IMG/VR virus record: IMGVR_UViG_3300031972_002039
Coordinates: 1-53,425 of that record
DNA length: 53,425 nt
Origin: a virus
Direction: 5' to 3' (one strand)
Shown: positions 49,046 through 53,425 of the stretch, piece by piece
Layout: the number at the start of each line of letters is the position of its first letter
Position numbering within the stretch: the stretch's first letter is position 1
Program-made: the position numbers and the translations under genes
The notes under the pieces: model-generated
What the model saw: the letters and a program-made list of their open reading frames with translations, nothing else
Database searches by the model: none
Told to the model about the DNA's origin: nothing

Positions 49046-49747
49046 ATGGGCTACCTTAACAATTCAAGCATCACGGTAGATGCGATTTTAACAAGAAAGG
49101 GGCGAGAGCTTCTTGCGCGGGGAAGAAATGAATTCAATATTACACATTTTGCTTTGGCGGATGATGAAGTAGATTATTCATTGTGGAATTCTGATCATCC
49201 ACTAGGTACAGCTTACTACGGCGTAGTGATTGAAAACATGCCCATAACTGAAGCAGTACCAGATGAAACTCAGATGTTGAAATATAAACTGGTAACATTG
49301 CCTAAGAAGACAATCCGTATTCCAGTTATTTCGGTTCCGAATACATCAGTTACATTGAGTCCGGGGCAATCAATAACGATTAAACCGCAGACAATCAACT
49401 ATACTGAAGGTAACAATACATTTGGTTATACATTTACCTTGGCTGATAGTGATGTGTGTTCTATGTATGTTGATGAGCGGTCAAAATCTCAGAAGTTCGT
49501 TGAAGACGTGACTTCTAGACCAGCCCCAATGTCCGATTCGGAAATTGGTCAAGCCATAACACTTTCAGGCAAGTCTGTAACACTTACAGCTAATCTATTA
49601 CAACTTGCGGCGAAGCGGACTACATTGACGATCCAAGGTGTTGAAACTGGTGGACGTATAGTTGTCAATATTACAGTACAAAAAGTGACAACTAATACAA
49701 CGCCAAATATTCCATTAACAGGTCAACCACCAATTTCATTACCATAA
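49046..49747 (+). CDS. Structural protein, 233 aa
   Basis: AAGGAAAATATATA precedes the ATG. The N terminus (YLNNSSITVDAILTRKGRELLARG and FNITHFALADDEVDYSLWN) is a pattern seen in marine T4-like phage structural proteins; the rest is Thr/Ser-rich Ig-like beta sequence (TVTLSPGQSITIKP; KSVTLTANLLQ). Probably a baseplate-peripheral or decoration protein. Confidence 0.65.
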   Translation: MGYLNNSSITVDAILTRKGRELLARGRNEFNITHFALADDEVDYSLWNSDHPLGTAYYGVVIENMPITEAVPDETQMLKYKLVTLPKKTIRIPVISVPNTSVTLSPGQSITIKPQTINYTEGNNTFGYTFTLADSDVCSMYVDERSKSQKFVEDVTSRPAPMSDSEIGQAITLSGKSVTLTANLLQLAAKRTTLTIQGVETGGRIVVNITVQKVTTNTTPNIPLTGQPPISLP

Positions 49748-49766
49748 TTAAAATTAGAGAGAATAT

Positions 49767-51266
49767 ATGCCATTTTCAAGTAAAAATGTTGGAGGCGGAG
49801 GTCTTAACCCAATAGGTGGGAGAGAACAAAAATTAGATAAGGGTCAACTTGACAAGTTGAAGGAACTAGGCGTTCCAGTAACTCCAGTTAGTACTGATCC
49901 TACTATTCTAGAACAGACTGTGCCTACTACTAAGCAGATACTACCGGGTACTACCATTGGTGGGTATCAAGACGGTGGGGGTAACTTCTACGTATTGGAC
50001 GATAATAATGTCGTGACCAAGATAGATTCGGTTACACCGCCACCTACTGGCGGGCCATTGTTTCCACCAAGTGATCCGGGGCAAGTAACACCAACTCCAC
50101 CAATCACACCAACTCCGCCGATATTTCAACCACCGAGTCCGCCGATCACACCTCCACCTCCACCACAACCACCTAATTTTGGTTCTGGGAAGATATTTAC
50201 GAGGTTTCAAATCGGTGATGTGGTTCCAAATCAACAAGAAACTATTACTAGGGCTTTATGGTCACATAACGTTGGAAATCTAACAGATTTCTACACTAGC
50301 TCAGCACAGACTGACACTCAGAAACGTTATTACTATGAGATTTTTAATAGTGCGTCTGGTGATTGTGGAGCAGAGGCACAGTTTTCAATTGCGTATGGTC
50401 ATAAAGCGGGATCAGGTTCTGCCGATGAAGGTGGTCAGATAAATGATACCCCATCTAGAGCTATATATGGTCAATACAGATTACTATGTTTAGATGGTGA
50501 CACGCAACGATTCACGGTTGGTGGTAATACGACTGATCAAATATATGTAGTCAATGTGAATCGTGCTAGAATGCGTGAGTATCTTGATGAGGGGAATATA
50601 GAAATTAATTTAGCACATTTGTCAGGTTCTGAATATAGTGGGGATATCAATACGTATACTGGATCGAATGTAACACTTGCTGGAAATGGTCGAGTGTTGA
50701 GATTGATAGACGATAGCAATATAAACGATGCTACAATGACTGAGCAGGGCGAGGTGTATGACATCGTTTCTGGTTCAATCGAGGATGGCGTGTATCTACC
50801 ATCAACACCACAAGTATTTGGTCATTTATATAAGCGACTTGGTATAGTAGTTTTGGATGCTAATAAGTTAGACTCTACGGCATCATTTGGATCGGTAACT
50901 GGTTCTGAAGTTGCTGGCGATAATGCTCATAAATTATTTTTAGCTATGTCTGGTGCGGCTCAATATACTGATCCATCTGGTGATGTGTTGGGATTTGCTG
51001 GACGTAGTGCTGAGAAGGTTAAGTCGACTCATTACTTTGTTAGGGTTAAAAATGCTGAGTATAATTTTAGTAACAACCCAACATACACTACAGGATCGGA
51101 AGGTGACTTGTCTGAACCGACATTCATAAACGATCCTATCGTGTATATCACGACGGTCGGTCTTTACAATGATCGGAAGGAATGTATAGCGGTCGCTAAG
51201 GTTTCTAAGGCAATACAAAAAAGCTTCACGAAAGAAGCATTAGTAAAAGTAAAACTTGAGTTTTAA
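49767..51266 (+). CDS. Structural protein, paralogue A with Pro-rich linker, 499 aa
   Basis: Residues ~90-135 are a Pro/Thr linker (TPTPPITPTPPIFQPPSPP). The C-terminal ~360 residues are homologous to the next gene product (QYRLLCLDGD…, GNIEINLAHLSGSE, GSNVTLAGNGRVLRLIDDS, YTDPSGDVLGF, IKVGLYNDRKECIAVAKV-like end). Likely a tail or neck surface protein on a flexible stalk. Confidence 0.7.
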   Translation: MPFSSKNVGGGGLNPIGGREQKLDKGQLDKLKELGVPVTPVSTDPTILEQTVPTTKQILPGTTIGGYQDGGGNFYVLDDNNVVTKIDSVTPPPTGGPLFPPSDPGQVTPTPPITPTPPIFQPPSPPITPPPPPQPPNFGSGKIFTRFQIGDVVPNQQETITRALWSHNVGNLTDFYTSSAQTDTQKRYYYEIFNSASGDCGAEAQFSIAYGHKAGSGSADEGGQINDTPSRAIYGQYRLLCLDGDTQRFTVGGNTTDQIYVVNVNRARMREYLDEGNIEINLAHLSGSEYSGDINTYTGSNVTLAGNGRVLRLIDDSNINDATMTEQGEVYDIVSGSIEDGVYLPSTPQVFGHLYKRLGIVVLDANKLDSTASFGSVTGSEVAGDNAHKLFLAMSGAAQYTDPSGDVLGFAGRSAEKVKSTHYFVRVKNAEYNFSNNPTYTTGSEGDLSEPTFINDPIVYITTVGLYNDRKECIAVAKVSKAIQKSFTKEALVKVKLEF

Positions 51267-51269
51267 TAA

Positions 51270-53003
51270 ATGGCATTTCCACTACAACCACAATCACGTG
51301 CGACACTAGGTAAGCCAAGAACTGGATTACCTCCAACTGTCCAATATACTGGTAAGAATATTACCAATTGGGGGGGAAGTTCTAATAACCCGGAAGCTGA
51401 AAACTATCAGTACATACTTTGGGAGCTTAGAATGCGGTACCCAAATTTAGTTGGATTCTTCGATTCCAAGACTTCGGAATTGTGGGTGTGGGCGGATTGT
51501 AATAGGCGGTGGTGGACTCCTAATCTTTCCAATTACGTTGCACCTAGTGGTGGTCGTGGTGGATTTGGATTAGATCGAGAAGGTCAAGTAATTCAGTATA
51601 GAAATCCGTCGGGTGGTGGTAGTTTAACGAATGCGCCATTAGGTGGTGGTGAGCGTGGTGGATTTGGATTAGATCGAGAAGGGCAAGTAATTCAATATAG
51701 ACGATCGAGTAGTTCGACTGGAGCTATTTGGAATTCGTGGGACGCGATACGAGGTACATGGATCACGTCTAGAGATTTTTGTGCTGGGGGTCGAAATGAC
51801 TCTGGGGATATTGATCCACCAATGAGTGATCCATATATTCCATCACAGCCACTTCCAACTGGTAAAGTGTATACTAAGATAGATACCGCAGATAAGCTTC
51901 CTAGGATGACTGAGGTTAAAACTTATGGTATATGGACGGATGGTATCGGAAACTTAACAACGTTCCATACAGCGTCTCTTTCAGGCTCAGTTCAGCCATT
52001 TCACCAAACAATTCACAATAAGGTTTATGGGACGTGTGGTTCCGAACCGCAATTTGATGTGGCTTATGGAAATGATGATGGTTCTGGATCAGTAGACCTT
52101 GGTGGGTACGACTGGTTGACTCCGACGAACGCAACGTATAGTCAGTACAGATTATTGTGTCTTGGAAGGGATCAAAAGAAATTTAAGTTAGGTAGTCGGG
52201 AGTTAGACCACGTATACATAGTCAACGTAAAGCATGCTAGAATGCAAGATCGGATCGACGAGGGAAATATTGAACTTAACTTAGCACACTTATCAGGATC
52301 AGAATTTGTTGCTGGTGGTGGATTGGCAAACGCTCATACTGGATCAAACGTGACGCTTGCTGGAAATGGTCGGGTGTTGAGATTGATAGATGACAGTAGA
52401 TTGAACTTTGATTTGTTGAGCGATGATGCATTGACTGGATCATATTCAGAGCATTCAGATGTGAAAGCACATAGAACTGGACATGGTGGTAAAGTTTATT
52501 ACATGGTGTCTGGATCGATCGAGAAGGGAATACACAATGTAAGTCAACCGAACGTATACGGATTACTATACCCACAGTTAGGTATTGTTGTGCTAGATGC
52601 TGATCTAATGGACTCTACGGCATCGTTTGGTACTGTGACGGGAACCGAGATTGCTGGGGATAATGCTATGAAATTATTTACAGCGATATCTGGGGCAGCA
52701 CAATATACTGACCCATCTGGTGATGTGTTAGGGTTCCAAGCTAGACGAAAGGAAACTGAATTTGCTGAGTACTATTTTATTAGAGTTAAAAACTCAGATT
52801 ATAATTACACTAACAATCCGACATTCCAGAGTGGGTCGGACGGACAAATTAGTGATAATTTCATTGAAGAACCGAGGGTATATTTCTCGACAGTTGGATT
52901 ATATAACGAACGTAAAGAATGTATAGCAGTTGGTAAAGTTACACGACCTATACAAAAAACAAGTACGAGTGAAGCACTTTTTAAGTTGCGGATTAAATAT
53001 TGA
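51270..53003 (+). CDS. Structural protein, paralogue B with internal repeats, 577 aa
   Basis: Shares its C-terminal ~380 residues with the preceding product but has a different N-terminal region with a Trp-rich segment (WELRMRYPNLVGFF, CNRRWWTP) and a duplicated GGFGLDREGQVIQY block. Differences cluster in the N terminus, as expected if this end joins different partners. Stop overlaps the next ATG (TGATG). Confidence 0.7.
   Translation: MAFPLQPQSRATLGKPRTGLPPTVQYTGKNITNWGGSSNNPEAENYQYILWELRMRYPNLVGFFDSKTSELWVWADCNRRWWTPNLSNYVAPSGGRGGFGLDREGQVIQYRNPSGGGSLTNAPLGGGERGGFGLDREGQVIQYRRSSSSTGAIWNSWDAIRGTWITSRDFCAGGRNDSGDIDPPMSDPYIPSQPLPTGKVYTKIDTADKLPRMTEVKTYGIWTDGIGNLTTFHTASLSGSVQPFHQTIHNKVYGTCGSEPQFDVAYGNDDGSGSVDLGGYDWLTPTNATYSQYRLLCLGRDQKKFKLGSRELDHVYIVNVKHARMQDRIDEGNIELNLAHLSGSEFVAGGGLANAHTGSNVTLAGNGRVLRLIDDSRLNFDLLSDDALTGSYSEHSDVKAHRTGHGGKVYYMVSGSIEKGIHNVSQPNVYGLLYPQLGIVVLDADLMDSTASFGTVTGTEIAGDNAMKLFTAISGAAQYTDPSGDVLGFQARRKETEFAEYYFIRVKNSDYNYTNNPTFQSGSDGQISDNFIEEPRVYFSTVGLYNERKECIAVGKVTRPIQKTSTSEALFKLRIKY
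51555..51701 (+). repeat. Duplicated 48-nt block within paralogue B
   Basis: 51555-51602 and 51654-51701 differ at only two positions, both silent, and encode RGGFGLDREGQVIQYR twice, separated by a Gly/Ser/Asn linker. A recent duplication. Confidence 0.85.
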
Positions 53004-53326
53004 TGAAAATTATGAAAAAATTTAAAAATGGTACCTTGCGTGAAAATTATGAACGCATTATGGGAAAACACAACTTACAAGAAGATGAAACTGGTTCTGC
53101 GCGTAGCGTATGGACACCAGACAATACTAGAACCGACCTAGTAATTAGATTTTTCGAGGATAGAAAATCATCTGGGTGGGATGAGCCACGGTTTAGATTT
53201 TCAGGGCATGTAAAAATTGGTGGTAATGAGGTTTCAATTGAATCTAATGTGATTAAAACATTAGACGAGTGGGAATCAGTATTCGGGCAACAAATTCCTA
53301 ATGAGGTTATTCAACGGTTAAATTAA
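53003..53326 (+). CDS. Small hypothetical protein, 107 aa
   Basis: ATG 53003 overlaps the stop of paralogue B; a TTG one codon earlier is less likely. Basic N terminus (KIMKKFKNGTLRENYERIM) and a mixed C-terminal part. Possibly virion-associated. No family recognised. Confidence 0.55.
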   Translation: MKIMKKFKNGTLRENYERIMGKHNLQEDETGSARSVWTPDNTRTDLVIRFFEDRKSSGWDEPRFRFSGHVKIGGNEVSIESNVIKTLDEWESVFGQQIPNEVIQRLN

Positions 53327-53339
53327 TAAATAATTATGT

Positions 53340-53425
53340 ATGGCGATCCCATCAGTATTTGCAGTAGTAAAACCACAAGACTTCACATTGAAGCCATTCA
53401 AGGCTTACAAGAAGTTTAACTTATC
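53340..53425 (+). CDS. Start of a further structural gene (truncated by window)
   Basis: ATG at 53340 opens MAIPSVFAVVKPQDFTLKPF and is open to the window end, about 28 codons. The style matches tail structural proteins of T4-like marine phages. An overlapping frame from ATG 53336 closes after 27 codons and is rejected. Confidence 0.6.
   Translation, partial: MAIPSVFAVVKPQDFTLKPFKAYKKFNL

Noticed and set aside
51555-51701. CRISPR-like repeat pair
   Set aside because: Only two in-frame copies inside a structural gene encoding the same peptide; no array.
1-53425. Full genetic-code change with TAG as sense codon
   Set aside because: At least eight genes end at TAG at family-normal lengths (for example the dUTPase and the helicase), and none of the large structural genes contains an in-frame TAG.

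Overview
The window is a gene-dense, AT-rich piece of a large tailed phage with a contractile (myovirus) tail. The tail and baseplate genes resemble those of T4-like phages: gp5-like hub or spike, gp25, gp6, and a gp55-like late sigma factor. Several intergenic gaps carry the -33 TTTG / -7 TAnnTTTG promoter typical of Bacteroidota. The host is therefore probably a flavobacterium or relative. That is inferred from promoter form and gene content; no host gene is present.

Layout. 0-12.4 kb (+): a tightly packed early/accessory block of mostly small unknown proteins, often overlapping by 4, 8 or 14 nt, with a MutS-family ATPase and an array of four paralogous ~90-residue proteins. 12.4-17.3 kb: a nucleotide-pool fusion protein (DUF5664-like domain plus HAD nucleotidase) and a SNF2/SMARCAL1-like helicase on the minus strand, then a divergent AAA+ ATPase unit. 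17.5-21.1 kb: an S24-like protein, an unknown 375-residue protein, and a CCA-adding enzyme with an HD domain at its N terminus. 21.1-27.8 kb (-): an RNA/translation island with a PTH2-like protein, a tRNA with a CUA (amber) anticodon, a hexapeptide-repeat protein, a TROVE/Ro60 protein, about 600 bp of irregular tRNA-like sequences with their own promoter and terminator, a dUTPase and a thioredoxin. 28-34 kb (+): endolysin, membrane proteins, a methyltransferase, an HD hydrolase. 34.2-53.4 kb (+): late sigma factor, then baseplate/tail genes mixed with a kinase-like protein, a ParB-like protein and a protein that may be ADP-ribosyltransferase-like.

Main observation. The tRNA at 22813-22884 (-) folds as a complete cloverleaf with anticodon CUA, so it should read UAG. 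The next two genes downstream on the same strand each have an in-frame TAG near their N terminus (22638-22640 and 22372-22374). Reading through the second restores the missing first strand of a peptidyl-tRNA-hydrolase-like protein and gives it a start codon in the ATGA overlap usual for this genome. A weaker third case lies at 731-733. TAG still ends at least eight other genes, so this looks like partial suppression rather than a changed genetic code.

Second observation. Immediately upstream of the TROVE gene is a noncoding unit of defective tRNA look-alikes. Bacterial Y RNAs, the partners of TROVE/Ro60 (Rsr) proteins, are known to contain tRNA-like modules and to be encoded near rsr, so these may be a phage Y-RNA-like family. 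With the CCA enzyme and the PTH2-like protein, the island looks devoted to making, repairing, checking and rescuing tRNA.
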